Positions 31,146 to 40,971 of a stretch of 64,000 nt of DNA are shown here, piece after piece. How positions within the stretch are numbered: the first letter of the stretch is position 1; the number at the start of each line of letters is the position of its first letter. The notes under the pieces are model-generated. The model searched no databases. It had not been told where the DNA came from and worked only from the letters and a program-made list of their open reading frames with translations. The position numbers were made by a program, and so were the translations under genes. Source of the DNA: Sediminibacterium sp. (GTDB taxonomy: Bacteria > Bacteroidota > Bacteroidia > Chitinophagales > Chitinophagaceae); assembly GCA_007280515.1 (NCBI GenBank), contig QYPL01000018.1, forward strand, positions 40,385-104,384. The letters are read 5' to 3'.

Positions 31146-31813
31146 TGACAAAGAAAGAACGCTATGAATTAGTGCTTGCTTATTTTCAAGAGCAAGTGCC
31201 CATTGCTGAAACTGAACTATTGTATGAAAACCCCTTTCAATTATTGGTAGCTGTTATTTTATCGGCACAGTGTACCGACAAGCGTGTTAACTTAACCACA
31301 CCTGCTATTTTTAAACAATTTCCTAGCCCTCAAAAAATGGCCAAGGCTAGTTTTGAGCAAATGTTTACACTTATTAAAAGTATTTCTTATCCTAATAACA
31401 AGGCCAAGCATTTGATTGGCATGAGCCAATTATTAGTAGACAATTTTAATGCAGAAGTGCCTTTGACGGTGGAAGCGCTAATCACACTTCCAGGTGTAGG
31501 ACGCAAGACAGCTAATGTAATTACCTCTGTGGTAGACAAACAACCCAATATGGCGGTAGATACCCATGTGTTTAGAGTAAGCAGAAGATTGGGATTGGTG
31601 CCCATGACGGCTACTACACCCTTGGCAGTAGAGAAAAATTTGATTAAACATATTCCCACAGCTCTTGTACATACCGCACATCATTGGTTAATACTACATG
31701 GTAGGTATACCTGTTTGGCAAGAAGTCCTAAATGTGATGCCTGTGGCTTAGTTTCTTTTTGTAAGGAAGGGGTAAAAAAAAGCGCCTCTTCAATTAGAGA
31801 CGCTTTATTATAA
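31145..31813 (+). CDS. nth: Endonuclease III
   Basis: AVILSAQCTDKRVN, LPGVGRKTANVITSV, VDTHVFRVSRRLGLV, C-terminal cysteine cluster; start overlaps preceding stop codon. Confidence 0.96.
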   Translation: MTKKERYELVLAYFQEQVPIAETELLYENPFQLLVAVILSAQCTDKRVNLTTPAIFKQFPSPQKMAKASFEQMFTLIKSISYPNNKAKHLIGMSQLLVDNFNAEVPLTVEALITLPGVGRKTANVITSVVDKQPNMAVDTHVFRVSRRLGLVPMTATTPLAVEKNLIKHIPTALVHTAHHWLILHGRYTCLARSPKCDACGLVSFCKEGVKKSASSIRDALL

Positions 31814-31828
31814 GTTCAGATAAGTTAA

Positions 31829-31849
31829 GGCTGAATAATTTATTCAGCC
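31829..31849. terminator. Hairpin between convergent nth and 2-oxoacid oxidoreductase genes
   Basis: Perfect 9-bp stem GGCTGAATA-ATT-TATTCAGCC. Confidence 0.5.
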
Positions 31850-31858
31850 ATTATTATA

Positions 31859-33703
31859 CTACAAATATTGTTCTACCGCTGTTACTAATTCTTGTTTAGT
31901 AATAGGGATACCCATTATTTTATTATAACCTTTAGCGTCAACAAAATATTTATCGCGAATAATTTTAATTAATTGCCCGCTGTTAATTTCTGGAATGACA
32001 ACTGTTTCAAAATTCTTTAAGATATCGCCTAAGTTTTTAGGGAAAGGACGCATGTACTTAATATGTGCATGGCTTACTTGCTTGCCTTGGCTTTGTAAAT
32101 GTAATGCGGCACTCTTAATGGTTCCATAAGTAGAACCCCATCCAAGTATTAATACTTTTCCTTTTTCAGCACCAGTGTCAATGGTTTGTAAAGGAATATA
32201 ATCGGCAATTTTTTCTACTTTAGCTTCTCTTGATTTTACCATGAATTCGTGGTTCTCAGAATCATAGCTTACGTTTCCAGTCTCAGCTTGTTTTTCTAAT
32301 CCACCAATTCTATGTTCTAAACCTGGTGTGCCAGGAATAGCCCAAGGTCTTGCACCTTTTTCATTACGCTTATAAGGAAGGAATTTTTCTTCGCCTTCGT
32401 CTAATGATTTTTTAAATTTCACTTCAATGGTAGGCAAGTCAGCAGCAGAAGGGAATTTCCAAGGTTCAGCACCATTGGCGATATAGCCATCACTTAATAA
32501 AATAACAGGTGTCATATGTTGAAGCGCAATTCTAACTGCCTCAAATGCCATATCAAAACAATCGCTAGGTGTTGAAGCTGCAATAATTGGAATAGGTGCT
32601 TCACCATTTCTTCCATAATAAGCTTGCATTAAATCGCTTTGCTCTGTTTTAGTAGGTAAACCTGTTGATGGGCCACCTCTTTGAATATTCACAATGACTA
32701 AAGGAATTTCTAACATCATAGCAAGTCCCATGGCCTCTGTTTTCAAAGCCATACCTGGTCCTGAAGTAGTCGTTAAACCAATAGAACCACCATAGCTTGC
32801 ACCAATCGCTGCACTAATACCAGCAATTTCATCTTCTGCTTGGAATGTTTTTATATTAAAATTCTTGTACTTACTTAATTCATGTAAGATATCGGTAGCA
32901 GGTGTAATAGGATAACTTCCTAAGAATAATTGTAGTCCACTTTTTTGAGCAGCTGCAATTAATCCCATAGATAAAGCTTGGTTACCCATGATACTTCTGT
33001 AAGTACCCGGGTCCATTTTCGACTTTTCTACTTTGTATCTAGCAGAAAAAAGTTCTGCTGTTTCGCCATAGTAATAACCTGCTTTTAATACATCGATATT
33101 ACTATTTATAATAGTTTCTTTCTTTTTGAATTTATCTTTTAAATATTCAATAGTGGTATCTAAATCTCTATTGTATAACCAGTAAATCATACCTAGTACA
33201 AACATATTCTTCGCACGGTCTCTTTCTTTATTTCCTAAGTCTGTATAGGCTTTTAGGGCTTCACGTGTTAATTTAGTTACGTCTACTTTTGTTAAATCAT
33301 ATCCATCTAAACTACCATCTTCTAATGGATTAATTCCATCAGGGTAAGCAGCTAAGCGTAAATTCTTTGTATCAAATCCTTCAATATTAGCAATAATTTT
33401 TCCGCCTTTTTTCAAGCCTTTTAAATTCACTTTTAAAGCAGCAGCATTCATGGCCACCAATACATCACAAATATCACCTGGCGTGTATACTCTATTAGAA
33501 CTAAAATGAATTTGGAATCCACTCACTCCAGGTAAGGTTCCTAATGGAGCTCTGATTTCCGCAGGGAAATCGGGAAAAGTAGCTAAATCAATACCTAATA
33601 AGGCAGTGTTATTGGTAAATTGCTGACCCGTTAATTGCATACCATCACCACTATCACCAGCAAATTTTATAACTACATCTTGTAAAACAACTTCTTTTTG
33701 CAT
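31859..33703 (-). CDS. 2-oxoacid:acceptor (2-oxoglutarate:ferredoxin) oxidoreductase subunit alpha, fused gamma-alpha type
   Basis: FAGDSGDGMQLTGQQF, FLGSYPITPATDILHELSKY, FQAEDEIAGISAAIGASYGGSIGLTTTSGPGMALKTEAMGLA; start taken at internal ATG (MQKEVVLQD). Confidence 0.93.
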   Translation of the reverse strand: MQKEVVLQDVVIKFAGDSGDGMQLTGQQFTNNTALLGIDLATFPDFPAEIRAPLGTLPGVSGFQIHFSSNRVYTPGDICDVLVAMNAAALKVNLKGLKKGGKIIANIEGFDTKNLRLAAYPDGINPLEDGSLDGYDLTKVDVTKLTREALKAYTDLGNKERDRAKNMFVLGMIYWLYNRDLDTTIEYLKDKFKKKETIINSNIDVLKAGYYYGETAELFSARYKVEKSKMDPGTYRSIMGNQALSMGLIAAAQKSGLQLFLGSYPITPATDILHELSKYKNFNIKTFQAEDEIAGISAAIGASYGGSIGLTTTSGPGMALKTEAMGLAMMLEIPLVIVNIQRGGPSTGLPTKTEQSDLMQAYYGRNGEAPIPIIAASTPSDCFDMAFEAVRIALQHMTPVILLSDGYIANGAEPWKFPSAADLPTIEVKFKKSLDEGEEKFLPYKRNEKGARPWAIPGTPGLEHRIGGLEKQAETGNVSYDSENHEFMVKSREAKVEKIADYIPLQTIDTGAEKGKVLILGWGSTYGTIKSAALHLQSQGKQVSHAHIKYMRPFPKNLGDILKNFETVVIPEINSGQLIKIIRDKYFVDAKGYNKIMGIPITKQELVTAVEQYL

Positions 33704-33815
33704 ATTCGATTTTATTGGAGCACGAAGGTACAAATCCGAGGGCCTAAAACCTTAACTTTTTATCATTTTTTTATAGTTTTCTTGTCTAACTTTACGGCCA
33801 CAAAGCTTTGATTTT

Positions 33816-34622
33816 ATGCTTAATGGGCCTATTTTATACATATTGAGTTTGTTTTTAACACCCTTTCTGCCTTCTAATCCAATGGCAGCAACTGTTAATG
33901 CAGTCAAAAAGCCTTCTGTATTGGCTCAATACCAGCCCTCAGATAGTCTTACAAAACATATTTACTTAACCTTTGATGATGGCCCTTTAAATGGCACAGC
34001 CAACTGTATAACCATCTGTGAACGTGAAAAAGTGGCCGCCTCTTTTTTTGAAATTGGCCTGCATCAATCAAGGAGTAAGCAGGGTAGGATGCTATATGAA
34101 CAAATTAAGGCTAATGAAAGTTTATTCACCCTATCCAATCATAGCTACTCTCATGCTTATGGCAAATACCTTTGGTTTTACCAGCACCCAGATGCTGCCA
34201 CCTTAGATTTTTTAAAGGGCAAGGCTGTTTTAGGCCCTAGCAACAATTTGGTCAGATTTCCCGGAAACAATGCCTGGGACACCAAGGATGCCAAAAAAGC
34301 CAGTTGGTTGGTAAAGCCTTTAGCACATAGAATGGACAGCCTAGGTTGGGATGTGATTGGCTGGGATATGGAATGGCGTTTTAATAAACATGGCAAGCCC
34401 GTGCAAAGCCCAGAAGCTATAGCGCTATTGGTGGACAGCTTGTTTGCGCATAATCAAACTAAAACAAAAAATCACCTGGTTATATTAATGCACGACCATA
34501 TGTTTGCGGCCACTGCAGATTCTCTTAAGTTAGCAAAAATGGTTGGCTTACTGAAGCAATACCCACACTATGAGTTCGAAAAGATCACCCATTATCCAGG
34601 GCTTAAAAATGCATTGAATTAA
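33816..34622 (+). CDS. Polysaccharide deacetylase family protein
   Basis: YLTFDDGPLNGT NodB motif, SNHSYSHAYG, RFPGNNAW; signal-like N-terminus. Confidence 0.9.
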   Translation: MLNGPILYILSLFLTPFLPSNPMAATVNAVKKPSVLAQYQPSDSLTKHIYLTFDDGPLNGTANCITICEREKVAASFFEIGLHQSRSKQGRMLYEQIKANESLFTLSNHSYSHAYGKYLWFYQHPDAATLDFLKGKAVLGPSNNLVRFPGNNAWDTKDAKKASWLVKPLAHRMDSLGWDVIGWDMEWRFNKHGKPVQSPEAIALLVDSLFAHNQTKTKNHLVILMHDHMFAATADSLKLAKMVGLLKQYPHYEFEKITHYPGLKNALN

Positions 34623-34682
34623 CCTTTTTTAGACAATCATTCAAAGTATTTAGTATTTTTATAATAGAAAAAACATAAAATT

Positions 34683-35450
34683 ATGGCCATTTTTAAATCA
34701 GGCAATCCAACCCTTACTGAAAAAATATTTGATAAAAGTTTGCATGATACTGCTTCCTCATTTGGTGTAATGAGTATTCGTGGTACCATTCAAAAATTTG
34801 GTTTTTTATTAATCATGGTCACGGCTGCCGCCATGTACGTTTGGAATGTATATGCCGAAGGCAATACAAGTTCTGCTACTACTTATATGTTAGTAGGTGC
34901 TATTGGTGGTTTTGTGGTAGCCTTAGTAATAATGTTTAAGCCTCAGTGGGCTGGCTACATTGCACCTGCTTATGGAATTCTAGAGGGATTATTTATTGGG
35001 GGTATTAGTGCTTTTTTCAATGCTATGTTTCAAAAGAGCTATCCCAATATTGTATTACATGCAGTGGGTTTAACTTTAGGAGTTGCACTTTCTATGTTCT
35101 TGTTATATAACTTTAGAATTATAAATGTAACCAATCGCTTGCGTTCTATTATTATGTCAGCCACCATGGGTATTGGTTTATTTTATTTAATTGTTTATAT
35201 CTTGGGTTTGTTTGGAGTGAATATGGGATTTGCATTTGATAGCTCTCCACTAAGTATTGGCATAAGTTTATTTATAGTAGGTATTGCTGCAATGAATTTA
35301 TTATTAGATTTTGATGCGATTGAAAAAGCAGCTGAAATGGGTGCCCCTAAATACATGGAATGGTACGGTGCTTTTGGTTTACTAGTTACTTTAGTATGGC
35401 TGTACATGGAAATTTTACGTTTGTTGAGCAAATTAAATTCAAGAAATTAA
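34683..35450 (+). CDS. Bax inhibitor-1/YccA family membrane protein
   Basis: Seven hydrophobic segments; LLDFDAIEKAAEMGAPKYMEWYGAFGLLVTLVWLYMEILRLL, BI-1/YccA C-terminus. Confidence 0.9.
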   Translation: MAIFKSGNPTLTEKIFDKSLHDTASSFGVMSIRGTIQKFGFLLIMVTAAAMYVWNVYAEGNTSSATTYMLVGAIGGFVVALVIMFKPQWAGYIAPAYGILEGLFIGGISAFFNAMFQKSYPNIVLHAVGLTLGVALSMFLLYNFRIINVTNRLRSIIMSATMGIGLFYLIVYILGLFGVNMGFAFDSSPLSIGISLFIVGIAAMNLLLDFDAIEKAAEMGAPKYMEWYGAFGLLVTLVWLYMEILRLLSKLNSRN

Positions 35451-35483
35451 GGCGACCCTTTATCCCTTTAAATAAAAATTAAA

Positions 35484-37475
35484 ATGGAGTTTAAGCGGGG
35501 TAAATTATCTAATGAGCAACTTGTACATCTTTATAAATCTTTGCTTTTGCCAAGGATGATAGAAGATAAAATGTTGCTTTTGCTTCGCCAAGGAAAAATT
35601 AGCAAATGGTTTAGTGGTATGGGTCAAGAGGCCATCGCAGTAGGGGCTAGCCTGGCTATGGAGCCTACTGAATGGATCATGCCCTTGCATAGAAATTTAG
35701 GTGTATTTACTGCACGAGGTATGCCCTTGACCGATTTATTTAAACAATGGCAAGGATATAAATCGGGTTATAGCAAAGCGCGTGAAAGAAGTTTTCATTT
35801 TGGTAGTAAGGAATATCATGTATGCGGTATGATATCCCATTTAGGTCCTCAATTAGCCATCGCAGATGGTGTTGCACTAGCGTATCAACAAAGAGGACAA
35901 TTAAAAGCCACCTTAGCATTTACGGGAGAAGGAGGAACAAGTGAAGGTGATTTTCATGAAGCCTTGAATGTAGCTGCGGTATGGGGACTGCCCGTTATTT
36001 TTATTATTGAAAATAATGGATACGGATTAAGTACACCTACCAATGAGCAATACAAATGCGATTATTTAGTAGACCGTGCCAAAGGCTATGGCATGGAGGG
36101 AATTCGAATTGATGGCAATAATATTTTAGAAGTATATGATACTGTTAAAGGGGTGAGAGATTATTGTATTAATAATCAGCGTCCATATTTAATTGAGTGT
36201 ACCACTTTTAGAATGCGAGGGCATGAAGAAGCTAGTGGTGTGAAATATGTTCCAAAAGAACTCATGGAAACTTGGTCCAGAAAAGACCCTATTAAAAATT
36301 ACGAGCAATATTTAGTGAAAGAAAAACTAATCACTGAGATGGAAGTGGCTACTATTAGAAATGATATAAAGCAAAGTATTGAAGCCGATTTAAAAATAGC
36401 CATGGAACCTGAAACATGGGATCCATCTATACAAGAAGAGCTTGCCGATTTATTTGTACCAACTTTACCAAATACCATTTTAGATTTTAATGCACTCAAT
36501 AATCCTATATTAACGAAGAAGCGTTTTATAGAAGCCATTAGCGAAGCCCTAAGACAGTCCATGGTTTTGTATCCGGAATTAATTATCATGGGGCAAGACA
36601 TTGCAGAATATGGAGGGGCTTTTAAAGTAACAGAAGGTTTTGTGCAACAATTTGGAAAGCAAAGAGTGCGCAATACACCTATTTGTGAAAGTGCTATTGT
36701 GGGTGCTGCACTGGGGTTAAGTTTAGAAGGTATAAAGTCGGTAATGGAAATGCAGTTTGCCGATTTTGTAACGGTGGGCTTTAATCAAATTGTAAATAAT
36801 TTAGCTAAAATAAATTACAGATGGGGACAGAATGCAGATGTCGTTATTCGTATGCCAACGGGTGCGGGTGTGGGAGCAGGTCCTTTTCATTCCCAATCGA
36901 ATGAAGCTTGGTTTACGCATGTACCCGGATTAAAAGTAGTCTACCCTTCTAACCCCATTGATGCAAAAGGTTTATTAATTGCTGCCTTAGCCGATCCTAA
37001 TCCCATACTTTATTTTGAACACAAAGTAATGTATAGAAGTATGGAGGCAGAAGTGCCTGATGAATATTATCAAGTTCCTATTGGAAAGGCTGCATTAATA
37101 AGTGAAGGAGAAGAGACTTGTATTATTACTTATGGTATGGGCGTGCATTGGGCCTTGCAATATCAAGCAGCGCATAGTGAAGCGTCTATTTCCATATTAG
37201 ATTTAAGAACCTTGGCTCCCTTAGATTACGAAGCCATTGAAAAAGTAGTGAAGGCCACTGGAAAAGTAATGGTACTGCATGAGGACAATTTAACTGGCGG
37301 TATTGGTGGAGAAATTAGCGCCTGGATTGCAGAGCACTGCTTTGAATATTTAGATGCACCCGTAATGCGTTGTGCATCGTTGGATACACCTATTCCTTTT
37401 AATACTGTTTTAGAAAAACAATATTTAGCGAATGCAAGGTTGGAAGAAATGATGCAACGTTTATTAAATTATTGA
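35484..37475 (+). CDS. 2-oxoacid dehydrogenase E1 component, fused alpha and beta subunits
   Basis: N-terminal E1-alpha (TGEGGTSEGDFHEALNVAAVWGLPVIFIIENNGYG) and C-terminal E1-beta (GQDIAEYGGAFKVTEGF, TPICESAIVGAALGLSLEG, MPTGAGVGAGPFHSQS). Confidence 0.95.
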   Translation: MEFKRGKLSNEQLVHLYKSLLLPRMIEDKMLLLLRQGKISKWFSGMGQEAIAVGASLAMEPTEWIMPLHRNLGVFTARGMPLTDLFKQWQGYKSGYSKARERSFHFGSKEYHVCGMISHLGPQLAIADGVALAYQQRGQLKATLAFTGEGGTSEGDFHEALNVAAVWGLPVIFIIENNGYGLSTPTNEQYKCDYLVDRAKGYGMEGIRIDGNNILEVYDTVKGVRDYCINNQRPYLIECTTFRMRGHEEASGVKYVPKELMETWSRKDPIKNYEQYLVKEKLITEMEVATIRNDIKQSIEADLKIAMEPETWDPSIQEELADLFVPTLPNTILDFNALNNPILTKKRFIEAISEALRQSMVLYPELIIMGQDIAEYGGAFKVTEGFVQQFGKQRVRNTPICESAIVGAALGLSLEGIKSVMEMQFADFVTVGFNQIVNNLAKINYRWGQNADVVIRMPTGAGVGAGPFHSQSNEAWFTHVPGLKVVYPSNPIDAKGLLIAALADPNPILYFEHKVMYRSMEAEVPDEYYQVPIGKAALISEGEETCIITYGMGVHWALQYQAAHSEASISILDLRTLAPLDYEAIEKVVKATGKVMVLHEDNLTGGIGGEISAWIAEHCFEYLDAPVMRCASLDTPIPFNTVLEKQYLANARLEEMMQRLLNY

Positions 37476-37508
37476 GTCCTTAAATTTTATTTCTTAGTTC
37501 AAGTAAAC

Positions 37509-37535
37509 AAGCCTACCCGTTTATGGGCTAGGCTT
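37509..37535 (+). terminator. Terminator hairpin after the fused E1 gene
   Basis: AAGCCTA-CCC-GTTTAT-GGG-C-TAGGCTT hairpin downstream of the stop codon. Confidence 0.55.
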
Positions 37536-37553
37536 GAAAAATCATTAGCTAAA

Positions 37554-37593
37554 CAATAACAAGGTCCTTAATGAAATGTAAGGGCGTTGTTAT
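37554..37593. terminator. Hairpin next to the end of the minus-strand YHYH gene
   Basis: AATAACAAggtCCTTA..TAAGGgcgTTGTTATT inverted repeat. Confidence 0.45.
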
Positions 37594-37596
37594 TTA

Positions 37597-38994
37597 CTAT
37601 CTTTGATAGGTATTGGTCACTGAATTACCGGATGTATCGGTTAAAATAAAAGTATATTTATTATTTGCGTCCCAACTATATTTTACATATCCATTCTTAG
37701 TACCTCTTTTATAAGTTAGCAAATAACTATTTGTACCTACAGTAACAAAATCTGTAATAGCTGCCCCAGTTAAAGGACTAGTGGCAGGGCGAACTGGTTT
37801 GGTAATGGCTTGTGATATTACTTGATTTTCTGGAGCAGTCGTATTGGGATCAAGTGTAACCTTGCCTTTTAATGCACCAATTACATAAGGGTAATCGTTG
37901 GTTCCATGATAATGATATAAACTATTTGCTCCATTATGTCCGTGACAAGTATCTAGGGCAATCATATTTGTTCCATCAGGTTCTTTTGATCCATACACTG
38001 GGAAACCATCTACTGCAAATGCAATAGGCTTGATTCCATTAATGGCAGACAAATGTAAAGGTGCGGCGTGATAATGATAATCATCTCCCTTTCCACAATG
38101 CCCACCCCAATCATCCAACTCTCCAATTTTATAAGAATCCTCCCCTCTATTATTTAATGCATTAAAAATGGGTATTCCATTCACTGCCACCGCAACTGCT
38201 CCTTTCATTAAGTTTGTTTTAGTACTCAAGGGGGTAGTTGCATAAACCGGTTGTAATGGAATAGACCAACTATTTGTTCCATTGTATGGTTGAGTAATGG
38301 GAACTTGTTGTTGCCAATTCGTTATTCCAATCATCATATTGTGACTAGGAATTCCAGTAGAAGCAATATAAAAATAGGTATCATCCCAGCTAGTGCCAAT
38401 ACTAGGCTTAAATGCCGCAAATGCAGAATCCATAAATGCAGAACTAGTTTTAGGAATGGTCACTGAGATGGGGGTTACTATTGGGGTTACTATTGAGTTA
38501 TTTGAATTGGTTACATCTGATTTACTACAGGCCATTAAAATAGAAAAAATAAATAAAATACTTAGGGTACTTAGTCCTAATGAAGATTGGAATATATAAA
38601 ACTTAATAAAATTTCTATTGATTGAATAAATCATAATTACCAATAGTAATACTATAGTTAAAGGCAAATACTTATAATAGTTATCATTTTCTTTTTCAAC
38701 TATGTTTGAAAAATTTAAATCAGAAAATTTATTTATTTTAAATTTAGCCAATAGCTGATCTTGGGGAATTAAATCATCAATAATAATAGGTTTAATGATA
38801 CCTTCCTCTTGTTCTAAAAATATTTGATTATCCTTTGCAAAAGAAAAATTTCCTTTTATAGCTTCTCCAGATTTTAATCTCCATGTATTTAAAATAATTC
38901 CGTCGCCTTTATGATAGTGTCCTCCTGAGTGTGCAAGCAAGTTGGTGCTTCCTAAGAAACAAATGGTAATAAATAAATAAATTATACTTTTCAT
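37597..38994 (-). CDS. YHYH-domain protein with N-terminal signal peptide, central TM region and internal lipobox-like motif
   Basis: GKGDDYHYHAAPLH and NSLYHYHGTNDYPY; signal peptide MKSIIYLFITICFLGSTNLLA; internal LSILFIFSILMACSKSD. Confidence 0.85.
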   Translation of the reverse strand: MKSIIYLFITICFLGSTNLLAHSGGHYHKGDGIILNTWRLKSGEAIKGNFSFAKDNQIFLEQEEGIIKPIIIDDLIPQDQLLAKFKINKFSDLNFSNIVEKENDNYYKYLPLTIVLLLVIMIYSINRNFIKFYIFQSSLGLSTLSILFIFSILMACSKSDVTNSNNSIVTPIVTPISVTIPKTSSAFMDSAFAAFKPSIGTSWDDTYFYIASTGIPSHNMMIGITNWQQQVPITQPYNGTNSWSIPLQPVYATTPLSTKTNLMKGAVAVAVNGIPIFNALNNRGEDSYKIGELDDWGGHCGKGDDYHYHAAPLHLSAINGIKPIAFAVDGFPVYGSKEPDGTNMIALDTCHGHNGANSLYHYHGTNDYPYVIGALKGKVTLDPNTTAPENQVISQAITKPVRPATSPLTGAAITDFVTVGTNSYLLTYKRGTKNGYVKYSWDANNKYTFILTDTSGNSVTNTYQR

Positions 38995-38996
38995 AA

Positions 38997-39572
38997 TTAA
39001 GGTCTTGTATAGGTGACACTCATCACAGCACTGTCCACAATCTTATTTTTCATGCCTGCCAACAGAATGTCCATAGTCACTTGTGTATTGGGTACTGTAA
39101 TAGTAGGTGGTGCATTTAAAGCATATATTGTTAAAACATAAATTTTTGCACCTGGTCCTTGAGAGCAAGGAGGGGTGTAAGTTGTTTTTCCATCCACTGT
39201 ATTAATGCCAAATACACCAATTGATTTAGAATTATTGGGTATGGACGTAGTAGAAGCTGGAATATTATAAAGTACTATGTATACATGCTTATCTCCCGGG
39301 CCAGGTATCGTATACATGGTAATGGCATAACTATTGGTATTACTGGGCGCATTTGACCATTGCAGACCTGGGGAAATACCTAAACTATCGCAAGTGTATA
39401 ATTTAGGGTATAGCCCATTATGAACAAACCCATTACCACTGAATTTTATTTGATTAGCTATAGTGGGGCTATTCACAAGATTTGAAACACTTGTGCTGTT
39501 TGTTGCATTATTTGTTTTTTGACAGCTAATAAAAAACATAAAGGCAGATAATATAATAATAATTTTTTTCAA
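38997..39572 (-). CDS. YbhB/YbcL (PEBP/Raf kinase inhibitor-like) lipoprotein
   Basis: Lipobox FFISCQK; LYTCDSLGISPGLQWSNAPSNTNSYAITMYTIPG, PEBP-like. Confidence 0.85.
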   Translation of the reverse strand: MKKIIIILSAFMFFISCQKTNNATNSTSVSNLVNSPTIANQIKFSGNGFVHNGLYPKLYTCDSLGISPGLQWSNAPSNTNSYAITMYTIPGPGDKHVYIVLYNIPASTTSIPNNSKSIGVFGINTVDGKTTYTPPCSQGPGAKIYVLTIYALNAPPTITVPNTQVTMDILLAGMKNKIVDSAVMSVTYTRP

Positions 39573-39734
39573 ATTTGTCTTTTTTTATTTGACAAAGTTT
39601 TAATGAATAAGTTTAAATAACAGTGTGTAGGGATTTTTAAAAACATCAATTCAGCACTAAAAACTCAATTTTTAACAAAAATTTTAGTTTTAGTGAGTAC
39701 AAAATTTGAATTAAATAAATTACTAGAGGAGTAA

Positions 39735-39772
39735 TAAACAATCCTCAAATTTCCTATTGAGGATTATTTATT
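39735..39772 (-). terminator. Hairpin overlapping the dipeptidase stop region
   Basis: AATAAacAATCCTCAA..TTGAGGATTatTTATT inverted repeat. Confidence 0.45.
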
Positions 39773-40911
39773 CTATACACACGTAAAAAATTTCCTCCCA
39801 ATACTTTCGCAACATCTTTATCAGAGTAGCCTCTTGCTATTAATGCTTGTGTAAATTTAGGATAATCAAGTACTGTTTTTAATTCTTTCGGTGCAGAGTT
39901 AATACCATCGAAATCAGACCCTATTCCCACGTGGTCAATACCAATTAATTTTACGATATGGTCAAAGTGTTGCATAAGTTGTTCTAAGTCTGGCTTAATG
40001 GCCTCGCTTTCTAAAGGATATTTTTCAGAGACCATCGTGAAAGCATATTCACGTTGTAAACCGGTGGCTAGTAAAGAATCAATTTCTGCTTTATGATTTT
40101 TTCTAAAAGCAGCATCTTTCTTACTAAAATTACTATCTACAAAACCAGAGAAGAAATTCAAGTGTATTACGCCACCGTTTTTTCCTACTGCAATAATTTG
40201 ATCATCTTTTAAATTTCTTGTAACTGGACAAATAGCATACGCATTACTATGAGATGCAATCACAGGTTTAGTAGTTGTTTTTATAGCATCCCAAAATGTA
40301 GCTTCACCCACATGAGAGATATCTACAATAATGCCTAATTTATTCATGCGTGCAATAATTTCTTTACCAAAACTTGTAAGTCCTTTAGGGCCTGTATATT
40401 TTGGATCTTTTTCATCGACATGAGAACTTGCCCAAGAAGGGGAGTTATTCCAAGTAAGTGTCATATAACGAACTCCTCTATTATAAAAAGTATCTAAGCG
40501 GTCGATATTATCTTCAATCATATGGCCACCTTCTACACCATATTGTGCCACAATTTTATTTTCTTTCAAAGTTTTTTGAATTTGCTTCCAAGTTTTAGCA
40601 ATCATAATTTTATCAGGGTTTCTATTCGCAACAGCTTCTAATGTGTCCATGGACCTCATTGCCCATGCATAAGGGTTGGCTTTTTCTCCATCGCACCAAA
40701 CTGAAAATAATTGGTAGTCTAGTCCACCTTGTTTGAATCTTTTTAAATCGGAGTGGTTGATGCCAGTGAGGTCTTGGTCAAGGCTTACCTTTTTTTCGAT
40801 ACATGCAGTGATGCAATCATTGTGGGTATCTACTAATACCGACTTATAGTGTATGGCTTGGGCATTGGCACCAGCTGTTGTAAGCAAAAAAAGGGCTACT
40901 AAGTATTTCAT
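39754..40911 (-). CDS. Membrane dipeptidase (peptidase M19)
   Basis: VDTHNDCITACIE, GVRYMTLTWNNSPSWASS, DISHVGEATFWD, SHSNAYAICPVTRNL, VGIGSDFDGI; start reset to ATG 40911 before a signal peptide. Confidence 0.93.
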   Translation of the reverse strand: MKYLVALFLLTTAGANAQAIHYKSVLVDTHNDCITACIEKKVSLDQDLTGINHSDLKRFKQGGLDYQLFSVWCDGEKANPYAWAMRSMDTLEAVANRNPDKIMIAKTWKQIQKTLKENKIVAQYGVEGGHMIEDNIDRLDTFYNRGVRYMTLTWNNSPSWASSHVDEKDPKYTGPKGLTSFGKEIIARMNKLGIIVDISHVGEATFWDAIKTTTKPVIASHSNAYAICPVTRNLKDDQIIAVGKNGGVIHLNFFSGFVDSNFSKKDAAFRKNHKAEIDSLLATGLQREYAFTMVSEKYPLESEAIKPDLEQLMQHFDHIVKLIGIDHVGIGSDFDGINSAPKELKTVLDYPKFTQALIARGYSDKDVAKVLGGNFLRVYRINNPQ

Positions 40912-40946
40912 AGTGTAGGATTGTTTTGATTGACAACTAAAATAGC

Positions 40947-40954
40947 TATTTTTG
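40947..40954 (+). promoter_or_regulatory. Candidate -7 element TATTTTTG (TAnnTTTG) with upstream TTTG near 40925
   Basis: Consensus match with ~18 bp spacing to TTTG, 18 bp before prfA ATG at 40972. Confidence 0.5.
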
Positions 40955-40971
40955 CGCACAGAAAACCGACT

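Noticed and set aside
40930-40971. N-terminal extension of the prfA ORF
   Set aside because: Overlaps the divergent promoter region and contains the likely -7 element; conserved RF1 start is at 40972.
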